Of a DNA stretch of 64,000 nucleotides, positions 12,058-23,787 are shown one piece after another. The DNA is taken from positions 31,204,260 to 31,268,259 of the forward strand of contig NC_034411.1 of assembly GCF_002078875.1 (NCBI RefSeq), read 5' to 3'. The stretch is from Numida meleagris (lineage: Eukaryota; Chordata; Aves; Galliformes; Numididae). The notes beneath the pieces are model-generated. The model saw only the letters and a program-made list of their open reading frames with translations. It made no database searches and was not told where the DNA came from. Made by a program: the position numbers and the translations under genes. Positions within the stretch are counted from its first letter, which is position 1, and the number at the start of each line of letters is the position of its first letter.

Positions 12058-13192
12058 CTACAAAACAAATAAAAATATAAGACTATAGAATAACATATTT
12101 AGTTGCAATTCATTCAATGCTTATATGTGATGCTTTTGAAAAGACCGAAAAGACTGTCTTGTAATTATTTTAACTACTTGAAAAGATGCACTGAATAGTT
12201 TTGGTTGGAAAAAAATACTCTTACTGGCTTAGACTGTATGACTCCAGGCACTGGCCTGAAAAATGTGACATGATTACTATTCAAATCAGTACACTGAGTG
12301 TGAGTGGAGCATGAGCTGCAAGCATAGAACATTAATACAATTCAGATGAAATGAAAGGATTTTAAGTTGCCATTTGGCTACATGCGTGCATGCAAATTAT
12401 TTTTTAAATACAATAGTTGCACGCGATAGTATGCGTATCACTCTGAAGATACTGGATTTTTGGTAGCACAGAAAGCTGATGGTATACAATCTGGAAACAT
12501 GACATCATAAAGTCTTCCTGATCCAAGTTTCAGTGAAACCAGCATTCTCTGAATGGAGGAAAGACATCAATTCAGCTGCTTCCATATTTGAAATGGCTCA
12601 TTCAGAGCCTGCCTGGGCTCCGCCTCATTCTCATCAGAGCTCCCTCTTCCAAAACTTGGTAGCTTTGAGGGGACAAAGACTTCACTCACAGATATCCTAA
12701 TGTACTTCTGGGATGCCTACAGTATTCCTTCTCTTTTTCTCCAAGTGGTTGGAAAGGCCTAACAAGATGACCGGATTTAGTGCAGCTGCAAAAGCTGGTT
12801 GTTTGTCAAATTGTTCTGAGAAACAGGCACTACTTTGGCCGTTCTTTCTCTGAACAGAAGCATGTTTTTTCCTAACAGTTTGACAATTTTAGATACTTGA
12901 TTCAAAACTAAGAAGAGATGGTCTAATCGCTTTTTCTCTCATCTCACAAAGCAAAGTCTTTCACTCAAATTTAATTAAATTTACATTCAGTTGTGAGTGG
13001 TGAAAAGCTGTATCAGAGACAAGCTGGCAAACTTCATTTGACATACAAGAACCAGTTTCTGTGTAGTTTGGAATCATTCAGTGGAGGAAGCAGCTCCTGA
13101 CTGCTCTGTAGCATATCCCACCCGATTAGACTCTACATTTCAAACATTTCATAACATCATTATTTCAGATTTTTGAAAACATCCATTCATAC
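12058..13192 (-). other. LTBP1 intron
   Basis: This 1135-bp AT-rich intron separates the first and second EGF exons of the rod. No repeat or RNA gene was recognised. Confidence 0.85.
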
Positions 13193-13318
13193 CAGAGCAT
13201 TTTGTCTGCTGATCATTAAGTCTGTATCCCTCGTAGCAGATGCAAGTGTATCCCACAGGCAAATTGACGCAGTGTCCTGCTCCGCAGATATCAGGATTAA
13301 CCGTACACTCGTTGATTT
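13193..13318 (-). CDS. LTBP1: LTBP1 exon: first calcium-binding EGF of the rod
   Basis: This 126-bp class 1-1 exon starts EINECTVNPDICGAGHC, continues VNLPVGYTCIC and ends in the sixth cysteine at TKC. The calcium-site start is E-I-N-E rather than D-x-D/N-E, as I also recall for mammalian LTBP1. The beta-hydroxylation pattern C-x-N-x4-Y-x-C-x-C is present. The acceptor is GCTTAG and the donor GTATGA. It opens the long tandem EGF array that gives LTBPs their rod shape. It is separated from the hinge by a 6.6-kb intron that contains the mariner element. Confidence 0.97.
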
Positions 13319-13630
13319 CTAAGCAAACAAAACAAAACTTGAAATTATACTCTCCCATAAAGTTGTTGAAATGCACAATATTCTGTAATCCAAGAAAAAA
13401 ATTGGGCCTGCGAGCTACTATAAAACAAGCTTTTAAGTCCTGAGCTTCAGAAATAGATAAATTTTCTGGTAGATATGGAAACCATCCAGGCTTTTCCTAG
13501 TGACATATTTTCATGTCTCATCCAAGATCTATAAATGAAAACATAAAAAATATACTACAAGAATATAAGAAAAAATATACAGTTTAATCTTTATAGAAAA
13601 GGTTAAGAAAATACCCATGGTGGGTTTCTG

Positions 13631-13650
13631 ATTATTATTATTATTATTTT
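13631..13650. repeat. ATT microsatellite
   Basis: Six ATT units followed by a T-rich run. Confidence 0.9.
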
Positions 13651-16263
13651 ATTTTTTTACAGAATATGCATCTGTTAACAGCTTGGATGTCTTTGTAAGA
13701 TAAGGAGATTCAGTAATGGACAGCACTGGATGCTCAACCCTTTGAGTCATTCCAGAAATTCTCTGAGTATACATGTTACTGTAAAGAATACTAATTAATA
13801 TATTTGAGTGCAAATTGAATTAAGGTTGTATATGAAATGGTAACTTCTTAGAAAGAAGTTATAATCTATAAAAGAAAAATCATTTATTCAGACTATTCAG
13901 AAACAAGTCACATTTAAATTAACTAAATCTGAAAGTGCAGAATTGAGATTCTTAAAATCACCTCAACTGACTATGTTCAGTTTATTTTATCTAACGTAAG
14001 ATTTTATCTTGCAAATCTTACCTCATTTGCACTTTACTATCTCTTAAATATCTGAACAACGCTTGGAGTTGTATCTGAACAGATTATTTAATAATTATTA
14101 CATTATGTAATAACCTAATTAATTTCTTTCACAGCAGTTTCTACTTCCACTCATTTTCCTGAGGAAACAAAGAACTCTTTCCATAGATTTAGGGGGTTTA
14201 ACTGGGGACAGAATCGTACCACAAACAGCAGGGTGATTCAGACCCTATATACATTATGTACAGCTCAAAAATCCATGCTGGCCACATCTGCATGAATGAA
14301 AGCCGTCTTTTAAAAGCTTTTTTTTTTTTTTTAAATACTAAATCATGTACAATTTCACTTTGTGAATGCAAACTGAAAAGCTACATGTCTGGCTATTTCT
14401 ACCATATCAAATTATTTACCTGGACACTGCAATTACTTCAAAGCCTGTGTTAATTCTGACACTAGCCAATCTGACATTGTAATGCTTTCATGTATACATA
14501 CTACATTGAGCTTTTTGTTTTCAAGTTTATAGCAAGTGAAATTTCCATGGCCTTTGACACAGAACAATGTCTTTGACAGGTTTCTGCAATGCAAGAAATA
14601 TTACTTGCACTTCTGTTATTTTCACTTCCTGACACATGGATGTAGAAAAGACAACTTCAATAAATCAAGAAGGAAGAACAAAAACATTAAAAGACCACTT
14701 CAAAATAGATGTCAGAGTAACTCCGTATCTGCTTTTTGTAGAACATGCCGATCTGCATCCCATAAAGTGTACATCCCTCAAAGACCATGGCCATGTGTAA
14801 GATGCAATGAAGATATGTGCAGACTGTCTACAGAACTCACCTGTAGCCCAGAATTCTACAAGTGAGTGGTTGTTAAGGTAATGTCTAAGAACCATTTAAG
14901 AAAACACAAAACAGCAAAATACAGGGCTTTATTACAGTAAGATAAATAAAGAGAAAATTCCCCATCTTATCAATCCCATTTCTAAACGTAAAAACATTCT
15001 ACATTACTAAATTCTTAGTTAACAGCATCTTTCACTACCTTTCCTAATGTAGCATTCAGGGTAAAAGTAAGTCTTTTGAAGAGTACTTTATATGTAGTTT
15101 ATATTTACAACACATTCTACTACCAGTGAGAAGAATTAATAACTTTGAAATCCTTCTGGAAAGGGGTAACTGTGAAAAATTCCTTAAGAAACATTTAATC
15201 TGTGAATAACTTGGTTTCTTGATAAGGACATTGTAGTTGTACACATTAACTATTAAGAACTCACAAAGGATTTTGATTTTGGAGAAGAAAAATAGAAATG
15301 AAAAGAGAAAAATTACTAAGCAACCTATTTGATGAATCATCCTTTTTTCTTCAATTATTCATTAGTTTCTAACATGTAAATAAACACACTAAGCAAAAGG
15401 GCAAACTGAAATTTCAACACAGGATTCAAGCTCAACCATTTTTTTGGAACATGAAAAAGCATGAAATTAAGAAATAGCTCATTGTAGTATATACACAAAA
15501 AGTGGCACTGGAGCACAGAAGTGTAGAAATTGACACAGAGTAGTTCAGAGGAAATGTTAAGACTGAAGTCTTGAAGTAAAAAACACAAAACTCACTTGAA
15601 GTGAAAATTTAAAACAGAGGTTTGTGAAAGGCACCAAGGAATGCACACAATCATGGGGTTACTCACTTCTAATGTTTGCCAAGGAGAGTCAGAAAAGCAA
15701 CTCTTGTAACTCATCCCAAACCTAACCTGCTTACCTTAGATGAAGATTTATTCTCTGCAAACACCAGACTTTCATTTCTTAGGAGACAAAATTAGGGGTG
15801 AAAACAGAGCCAGTTATTCACTTGTAAGTCTTGAAAAAAGACTGGAGTGCTTGAAAACAACAGAACATGATATTCTCTCAAAGAACTAAGTACTAGGTTT
15901 CCTCCTTGGTAATCTCAGAGATAAAAGGTACATTCAGACATTGCACTGACCTCAAAGAGCTAAAGCAGAAAATGCAGAAGGAACGTTTCCTTTCCCTCTC
16001 AAAATATGAAATATTTACTGATATGGCAGGAGGCAAATTCTTCGTCAAATTAGATGGGTTACAGAGATTTGTCAGTTTCTCATAGACAAATCAAGTTCCA
16101 TAACTTGTACACACAGTAACAAGATTTGGCACATACTGCTTGCCTTTGGGAAGACATTCAGAAGAAGTACTTCACAAGGCAGTATAGCTAACAGGTAAAT
16201 AGATAGTTTAGATAATGAATAAATGTAAATGCTGATGTCATGATAGCCAAGAAAAACACAGAA

Positions 16264-16299
16264 TTAACTATAGATATTATTAACTATAGTTAACTATAG
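16264..16299. repeat. Triplicated 10-mer with palindrome
   Basis: TTAACTATAG occurs at 16264-16273, 16280-16289 and 16290-16299. The last two copies form the perfect 14-bp palindrome TTAACTATAGTTAA at 16280-16293. It lies about 110 bp outside the left end of the mariner. Confidence 0.85.
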
Positions 16300-16408
16300 A
16301 ATGCACAACATCCGACATGAAGGAAAATTCTAGAATTCTCCATAAGCTTTGGTGGGTTAAACCAACCATCAAACAACTGGAATCAGTTACTATTAATGCA
16401 AGTATGTA

Positions 16409-17689
16409 GGTCTCTCCAAAAGTAATGCCTCCTATTTATTTCAGTGGAAACTACAACAAAGAACACAATATCACTATTTGATAGAGCACAGTTGCAGCTA
16501 CAGAACACTCTTTTTCAACATAGTCACCACCATTAGCCATGCATTCTCACCAGCAGCTAACAAGAGCCTGCATGCTGTGCTCACAAAAATCTGAACCAGA
16601 GGAGGTGAACCACTGTTTCACAACTGCTATGATGACATCACTGCTAGGAAAACATTGCCTACGAAGTCCATCTCTAATCAGCCCAAGCAGATGGAAGTAA
16701 GAATGTGCCCAACCCTGACTCTGAGGTGAGCGTGGTAGGACAATCCAGCCAAGATTGGCGATATGCTCCACTGTCTTCAAGCTGCTACGGGGCCTGGAGT
16801 TATTGTGCTGCAGAAGAAAGGTTGTCTTCTTCTCTGGTCTGACTCTGCAAGTTTGAGTCTTCAGCTTAGTCAGTATCACAACGTAGTGGTCAGAATAGAT
16901 TATTTGTCCAGGTTCCAGGAAATCAAGAAGAATCAGCCCTTTCCTATTCCAAAAGACATTCCTCATCACTTTACATGCTGAGGGCTGCCTCTGGAACTTT
17001 TTCTTCAATGGGGAATTCACATGTCACTACCCCACAGAGTCACAGTGGTGACACCATGTCTTGTCACCGGTAGTGATGCAATCGATCCAGGAAACTGTCA
17101 GTTTCAGCCTTGGTTCAGAAAGTCCTGACAAATTTGCATACAGTGTTCTTTCTGTTCCTGTGTGAGCATTGGTGAGACCCACCAGACATAAGCTTTGCAA
17201 TATTCCAGCGTTGCCACCATTGTTTCCAATGCACTGAAGCTGATATGCAGCTCCATACACAATTCCCAGGTCATAATCCGCCAGTTTGCACCGATGAGAT
17301 GATTGGGGTGCTATTTTGTGGTGTGGCAGTTGTGCATGGCCATCCAGAATGTAGGTCATCTTTCACATCACTGTCACCACTTCTGAAATGGTGGACCACC
17401 CGCTGCCTCACCATGCTAACATCCACTGTTTGGTCTCCAGAAATGTTCAGCAAGCATTGATGAATGTCAGCGAGGACCATTTTTTCCACATGGAGGAATT
17501 CAGTGACACATATTTGCTTCATACGCACTTCCATGTCATACTGCCCCTCTACTGCCATTTGTCACACGGCAACAAAAGGGAATGGAATACCGACAGGAAG
17601 GTTCAACCTCTACTGCCATACCACCAACATCTGGCTCTGACATTGTGGACCAATATAATAAGATAGGAAGCATTACTTTCAGAGAAGCC
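16409..17689 (-). mobile_element. Decayed mariner-type DNA transposon (Galluhop-like)
   Basis: The element is about 1.28 kb with terminal inverted repeats: GGTCTCTCCAAAAGTAATGC at the left, and its imperfect complement ending AGAGAAGCC at 17689 (about 22 of 27 positions agree). A TA precedes the left end; at the right end the expected TA reads CT. The minus strand encodes transposase in pieces. An N-terminal helix-turn-helix part lies in the frame around 17271-17558, a middle part with TGDKTW around 17027-17100 and a C-terminal part at 16547-17020. Of the mariner catalytic D,D34D triad, only the first Asp (GDKTW) survives. The second position is Asn (HNNSRP) and the third is Tyr (HSYFHL). The element is clearly inactive. 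The family name is from memory of chicken mariners. Confidence 0.9.
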
Positions 17690-19907
17690 CTCATGTATTA
17701 CAAGGAAAGGAATGGTCAAAACTTCTAGTATTCAGATAACACACTATGTGCGGAGATAATGATAAAAATAGGAGTTTAAGAGACACAATGATAAAGTAGG
17801 AATGCAAAGACTGTAGGGCATGCTGACCTAGATCAGCAAGCTCTTATCCAATTATGAAGTTCAACCAACCTGTCTATGAAAATACCTAAGAGCTAAAATT
17901 GGGCTTGAATGCCAGAGCATGAAAGAAAGTTCACAGATTTGGAGCAAAGAGATACTAAGATCAGTACCTCAATGTATCTGACCAACTGAAATTGAACATT
18001 TTTTCCACAGGTGCTCCTGAATTAACACTGTGAGAGGAATTGATATAGAAACATGCAATCACTTTTAATGCATTGGACAAAAACAGCAACAGAGAAGATT
18101 ATGCACAGACGGAGCAAGAAATGTCTAGCCGTGAGTATGGCAGTACAGATCTCCCCATACACTTGCTGTTTCAAATTCAATGGCATTCAACTTAATGACA
18201 CAGAGCATTAAGCTGAGCATCATAAGAAGAAGTTAAAATACACAGAGATTACTGACAAAACCACGACATAATTCTAGCATCTCTCATGCTGGCAGGTACT
18301 CTCTGGTATAAGAAATGGTTGAGAAGAATCCTACAGTTATGTATGTTGTAAGTGAACTGTGGCAAAATGGGCTTCCATCCTCATGTGTAACACACAAAAT
18401 TCTGGGAATTTCCACAGATGGTCTTCTCTTAAATTGGTTGTTTTAAAAAAACATTTATGTTTTTTTCCTGGCTAATCATTATTTCAATATTAAAATGTGG
18501 TGAACTTCTGCAGGACAGCATTAGCTGTACAGACAAGGCAGAAGATCTGAAGGCTCACTCATACAATCTGCATGTATGGAAAAAATGAGTACAGAGAGAA
18601 AGGAAAAGCTGGAAGTTTGTAAGAACAATCTACAGTCTGCTTGCTTCTGTCTCAGTTCTTGCAAGATCACATTGGAAATAGTCCCCTTCAGTTTCAAAGA
18701 GAAAGGGTCTTTGTAATTCATTTTAGTTGGGAGATATTCTGTTCCAGATTTCTAAAATGGTTTCTGATGCTTTCTAACAGATGCCTTCCGTGTCAAGGGA
18801 CAACATGGGGATAACAACACGGATTTTAGTTCACGTATGATCCTGCTCTATCACTGCCAAAGAATTGCTTCTACCACAGTTTTCCAGAAGAGAGACGGAC
18901 TGTAGGTGAAACTCACCATCCATCATCACATCTGGAGTCTGGCATAATCTCTCTGTCTTGCTGTTTCTATCTTGGCTTGGCATTTACTTAGTACGCAAAC
19001 CTTCATTTAGCAGCTCACGGTATAATGTGATATTGCTCTTCAGTGTTTCATTCACTCACACCACTCAACACCTTTAGTGGTATATAATGTTTGTCATACG
19101 CTCTACCTGCAGAGGCCTCTTTGTGGTCTTGAAGGGAAAAAAAAAATGCATACACTTCCTCAGTCTCACTTCCTTGCCTTTCATATTTTCAATTTCTACC
19201 TCTGGACAATGTAACAGCAAACTTTACTACTCCTTGTCCACTGTCTCCACTATCTGGTTGCTACGGAGTACTTTTCTGACAGCAAAGCTTGCACCAAGAT
19301 GTTCCTCTTGTCACTGTTTGAACCCTTCACCTCCAACAGCCTGGCTAGTCTGTAGTGCTTGGACAGGACATCTACCAGACTGAACTGTACTTGATACTAT
19401 TCACTTCACTGACTGTACTGTCTTACTTTTATTTTCTGAATTGTGGTAGTGCGTAGAAACTCCAGTTATAAATCACAGCCCCTCTGAACTAGGGATTCTG
19501 AACAGATCAAAATAGAGTTGTGCATCTTTTTAAACCACTGAAAATGCTGTAAATGCATATTTGTCTCTGCAATTCACGAGCACAAATGTTCACATTGACT
19601 ATTGGTCTGGAGCTGTCGACTGGATAGTCTGAGGTAGAATTACTCATTTTTGTTTCTACGGTATATTTGTGGGCACACAAATCACAATCCTGGGAGGGCA
19701 CATTCCTGGCTCTGGTGATAGCACCCTAATTTCTGTGGGGGTTTTTCTGTACTCTTTCTGTCTGCCTCTCCATAGAGTATTTCTTTCTGTTCTACAGCAA
19801 TACTGCCTTGGCTACTCTAATTCTGAAGTAATGTGGAACAAGTTACTGCATCAGGAATTCACAGTCATTTCTTAACTTACTTTAGAACTTAAAAGGAAGC
19901 ACAATAC

Positions 19908-20006
19908 CTGTAACTTGAGTAGGTGCAATTACTTGACTTGCACTCGAAGTAGAGACTTCAGGAGCAACTTCAACAGGCAGAGGAGGAGATGTTTTCTCAA
20001 TCACTA
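19908..20006 (-). CDS. LTBP1: LTBP1 exon: last hinge exon
   Basis: This 99-bp class 1-1 exon encodes VIEKTSPPLPVEVAPEVSTS followed by SASQVIAPTQVT. This is a Pro/Val/Ser/Thr-rich, cysteine-free stretch that ends the hinge before the EGF rod. The Ser/Thr-Pro composition would suit mucin-type O-glycosylation, but that is inference. The acceptor is CACACAG. The donor is GTATTG, weak at +4 to +6. As a symmetric exon with a weak donor, it could be skipped without a frameshift. Confidence 0.94.
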
Positions 20007-20560
20007 CTGTGTGACATGGAATGGAAATCAATCATATAAAAAAAAAACAAATCCTCAGATCATCCACACATGATACTGAACTAGCCAGATACTGTGAGGC
20101 TTTTCACTAGTTTATTCTGCTTGAATCTGGAGTAGAAAAATTAGTATAACCGGGTAGCCATCATTCTACCACTTCACTAAAAAAACTGAGGTGCTAAAGA
20201 AAGCAATAATAGTAAAGCTTAAGCATCTGAAGTTATGCATAGATCTACAAGAAGGTACCTAAATAAAGTTTCCTCTTGAGCGGGTTATAAGGCTTTAACT
20301 CTGCTGACATTCAAATTCTCACACACATTCTCCAGGATATCACTTTTTTCTACAGCATATCTTTGTTTTACATGACTTGCATAGCACCCAATCAATGCCA
20401 ACCTCTCAATTCATCCTGCTTCATCTTTCACAGTTGGTGGGTTTTTTTGCACCCTTTCTGCTCACTGAAAAATTGCTTATTAAGTTGCAGTCAATTTTTC
20501 ATTAATCTGCTCCCATTCTTTGAAGAGTTGCAAGCACTCACTCACTAAAAGACAAGTTAC
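20007..20560 (-). other. LTBP1 intron
   Basis: This short 554-bp intron separates the last two hinge exons. An A run lies near 20038-20048. Nothing else was recognised. Confidence 0.85.
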
Positions 20561-20660
20561 CTGGAAACTGTGGATGCAGGTTAATTGTTGAAATTCCAGG
20601 AGAAAGCTGAGGCTGTCCAGGCTCTAGGATTTGCCTTTCTTGATCAAGTGAAACTAATTC
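20561..20660 (-). CDS. LTBP1: LTBP1 exon: hinge
   Basis: This 100-bp exon (phase 0 to phase 1) encodes ELVSLDQERQILEPGQPQ, then LSPGISTINLHPQFP. It has no cysteines and is Pro/Gln rich, consistent with the LTBP1 hinge. The downstream half matches the human hinge as I recall it. The acceptor is TTTTAG followed by G, and the donor is GTAACT. It pairs with the upstream microexon: their lengths (23 and 100) sum to a multiple of three, so the pair can be skipped without a frameshift. Confidence 0.93.
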
Positions 20661-21627
20661 CTAAAAGAATAATTAGAAATTTACTTTCTGAAAACACTGT
20701 CTTAATTCAGCTATCATAAGAAACCACAAACTCCTAGACTGAGAAACTGCTAATATTCTCCCATGAGAGGTTTTAGATAGCAGGTCATTAATCATCACCA
20801 ATATAAACACGGAAGAACAAGTAATACTGTTTTTAAACAATGGCATACAGTTCAACATTGGTTTTATCTGAAGGAGCCATTTCAAGGAGATTCTAATCCT
20901 GTCTTTGGCTTTGTCACTCCATAGTTTTTAATTGCTTAGAAACAGCATTTAATTGCAGTTCACCAGCACATAACAGTATACAGTCACATCTGTAAATCTC
21001 TGACCACTGTGAAAGGTTCTCTCGTAGCTATTGCTCTGAACATCTTATTTTCGTGTCAGATGCTTGTAAGCCTTTAGGAAAAAGGTATGAAGCACAGCTG
21101 CAGTTATTCATAATGAATCCTGTTATCTTCAGCAGAGATGACCTAAAACCTCCACAGTGGAGGACTTAAAACAGCTAAGCACCTATTCTTCTCCACTGAA
21201 TACATTCTGATCCTAAAAAACCATGCAACTAAAGTAGATATTAATGACTCTCTCAGGCAGGTGTCACAAGCAGTCCTCAGAGCTTCCTACTGTTTGTCTC
21301 CAACTCATTTTCTGTAGCTGTCTCTACCAGTGTCTCCCCTTCATACTGCCTTCAGTATTCAATATCCTCCTCAAAATACAGGCTCAAGGACTGGACAGAA
21401 CAATATAGCACCAGACCCTTTACCAACACCAAAGGGAGGCTGAAGTCATTTATTTGCTGTACTTCCCTATCTGCCTATTTTTTATGTGTAGAAACAACAC
21501 GAGCTCTTTCAGTCCACAGAGAGTTGCTTGTTCCTCATAAACTCTCAATTCTCTTCAGAGTTATTGTATCACAGATTGTACACATGGCCTGCATTCTAAT
21601 TCCTAGACATATTACATAGTGCTTTAC
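20661..21627 (-). other. LTBP1 intron
   Basis: This 967-bp intron separates the microexon from the 100-bp hinge exon. No repeat was recognised. Confidence 0.85.
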
Positions 21628-21650
21628 CTGATCAGGGGCTGCAGTTGCCA
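21628..21650 (-). CDS. LTBP1: LTBP1 23-bp microexon in the hinge
   Basis: This is a microexon of 23 bases. It completes a valine with the upstream exon and adds ATAAPDQ, entering in phase 1 and leaving in phase 0. The acceptor is TTTTAG (plus-strand ct at 21651-21652) and the donor GTAAAG (plus-strand ac at 21626-21627). It bridges QEG upstream and ELVSLDQE downstream in frame. It matches the VATAPPEK-type stretch I recall at the same place in human LTBP1, which is the main evidence that such a short element is real. Skipping it alone would join phase 1 to phase 0 and shift the frame, so correct splicing requires its inclusion, or joint skipping with the following 100-bp exon. Confidence 0.88.
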
Positions 21651-23553
21651 CTAAAACCAGAAAGAAAGAAGAAAATTAATTAATCTTCACATAACACTTA
21701 CTTAGTTACACATTCAATTTTAAACTACTACCACGCTTGGAGATGGTTGTCACCATTACAGAAAGCTTTCAGATTTTATCCTTATTCCAAAATAGTGAAA
21801 ACTTGAAGCAGTGTTCCTAAAGCAAATGTAAAATCTAACCTGCAACCATAAAAAGATTCTGGGCACCAACCAATGCTTATAATTATTTAATTAACATTCA
21901 GCCTTCTTATAGGGTTTTTTTTTTTTTTTAAACAGTTCAAGAAACTCAGTTGTTATTTACTCACTGACTAAACTCTTAAAATTCCTTCTAATGAACACCA
22001 ACATCTGTAATTATTTGAAGGTAAATTATAAAAAATATCATAATGATATGTAGCTAATCAGTAACAATTTTTACGAATTTACTGTTAAAGAAAAGAGTTT
22101 TAAAGTAGCTTTTTTTTAATGTAAGCGAAAGTATTTTTGTCATGTTTTTCACACAAAAATTATTTTGTTTTTAGGAAAGAGAGGTAGAAATGTCATGTAT
22201 GTTTTTATTTTTTTTTTTGAATTTGCCTTTTGTTGATGAAAATTTACATGCCTCTATAAGACCTTTTCAGAATGTTTTTCTTTTGAAAATCAACATTTTT
22301 CACAGGAGAAAAATCAGTATCTTCAGTATTAGCAGAGGAGGCTGATTAGCAGACCCAGGAGGTCTTCTAAATAAAATTTCAAAAATTCAAAATCTGAACA
22401 TATCCCAAAATGGAATATGAAATTCAAACATTTGTGTGTGTCATTACTGACTTAAGACAAACATTTACAAAGGCTTTTACTTTTTTAATTAGTTTTAAAA
22501 CTAATACTTCTTTTTTCATCAGATTCTGTGTTTTAGGATTTACCAGAATGTGGCAATCCTTCAGATCACTAAATTGATCTTTGAGGAAACTATGTACCAC
22601 TTTTTAACACAGAAAAGCCCAAAGGCATATGTGAGATTATACAATCATTATCCTCTAAGTATATTTGAATGGCTTATTTCCTCATCAGATTCAGTTTAGC
22701 TCCATTTTTTTCCCAAAAGCAAAACCAAGAGCATTGATTCTAACAGGAAGGTAACTCCTCTTGCATAGAACTCTGCAAAGTCAACGGAATGAAACTCTTT
22801 CTAGTAATGGCCAGACATATGGATATGTAGCTACTGCTTGGAAATAACCTATTACGCACTCCATATCATCAGGAGGCTTTTCAGGAATGTATTTCTGCTT
22901 GCCTACAATTAGATCATGCTATGTTTGCTGGCTATGTATTTGCAATAGTGCTACTTTCTGCATTTCTTTGTTTCTGTCTTTGTTTTAAACTCAAGGCAAT
23001 TGCAGCTGCTAAAAGTTCTTAGCAGAGCTTGTAGAAAACTGCTAAGAGTTTTTAAGAAATATAGTAAGGGAATCAGCTAACCATTAAACAGCCCGGAGTA
23101 GTCAGGCTGAGGGAGGGCACAGATGAGGGGGATGATACCTGAACCACGGGCTGGTAAGGCATCCCCACATCAGACGATGCTATCCTACAGGAGATGTTGA
23201 TTAGCCCTTCACCCTACCACCCCAAATACTAGTGAATCAAAGCCTGAGCTGAGTCCTTTGTTATATTTCAGGGACGATAACATCTTCATACATCATACAT
23301 TTGCTATTTTTTTATCATAAATACTAATCAGACTAAAGCAATTTCTCTCCCTCCATAGTGTTGTCATCATATGCTAGGAGCTATACATAACTTCAGAAAT
23401 CAATCACGTAACACAAATCATTTACTACACAATGATTTGGCTTGGGAAGTGACTCCTCTTTGTCCTTTGTTGTATGCAGCTACTGTGCAAAGAAACATAC
23501 CATTGAAGACACATGCACAGAAATATAGAAAGACTGAATTTTCCCACTCTCAC
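21651..23553 (-). other. LTBP1 intron
   Basis: This 1903-bp, very AT-rich intron lies upstream of the microexon. It has several T runs (about 21917-21929 and 22206-22218). No repeat family was recognised. Confidence 0.85.
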
Positions 23554-23787
23554 CTTCTTGCACAGCCATGTCAGGCTCACTTTTCTGTGAGAAGGTCAGT
23601 GCCTCCACTGGCTCTTCCTTTGCTGGGAGAGGTGGAGGAGAAGTACCTTTAGCAACAGGTTGAGTAATCGGGGTCTTGCCAATGACAGGTGGCTGTACTC
23701 TAACTGCAGGGTGATGATATAGCTTGTTTCTGTGAGGGCCAGAAACCGTATAACCCATTCCACCAGGGCAGATTTCCTTAAAAGCAG
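23554..23787 (-). CDS. LTBP1: LTBP1 exon: end of TB domain and start of proline-rich hinge
   Basis: This 234-bp class 1-1 exon starts AAFKEICPGGMGYTVSG, giving the eighth cysteine of the preceding TB domain. It then enters a cysteine-free hinge: PHRNKLYHHPAVRVQPP, then SPPPLPAKEEPVEALTFSQ, ending MAVQEG. In LTBPs this hinge is the protease-sensitive, flexible segment before the EGF rod. The His/Arg-rich cluster early in the hinge appears less basic here than in the human protein as I remember it. The acceptor is ATCTAG, with an A two bases before the TAG, and the donor is GTGAGA. An open frame runs on past the donor to 23480, but that part is intron. Confidence 0.94.

Larger units (their letters stand above)
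13319..19907 (-). other. LTBP1 intron hosting a mariner element
   Basis: This 6589-bp intron separates the hinge and the EGF rod. It holds an ATT microsatellite at 13631-13650, a triplicated 10-mer at 16264-16299 and a decayed mariner at 16409-17689. The rest is unrecognised AT-rich sequence. Confidence 0.85.

Noticed and set aside
16547..17020. 157-residue open frame, the longest in the window
   Set aside because: It is the C-terminal part of the decayed mariner transposase with catalytic residues lost, so it is described as a mobile element and not as a gene.
23480..23553. Continuation of the hinge open frame beyond the donor
   Set aside because: A GTGAGA donor at 23552-23553 ends the exon at a protein position that joins the microexon in frame; the extension does not resemble LTBP1.
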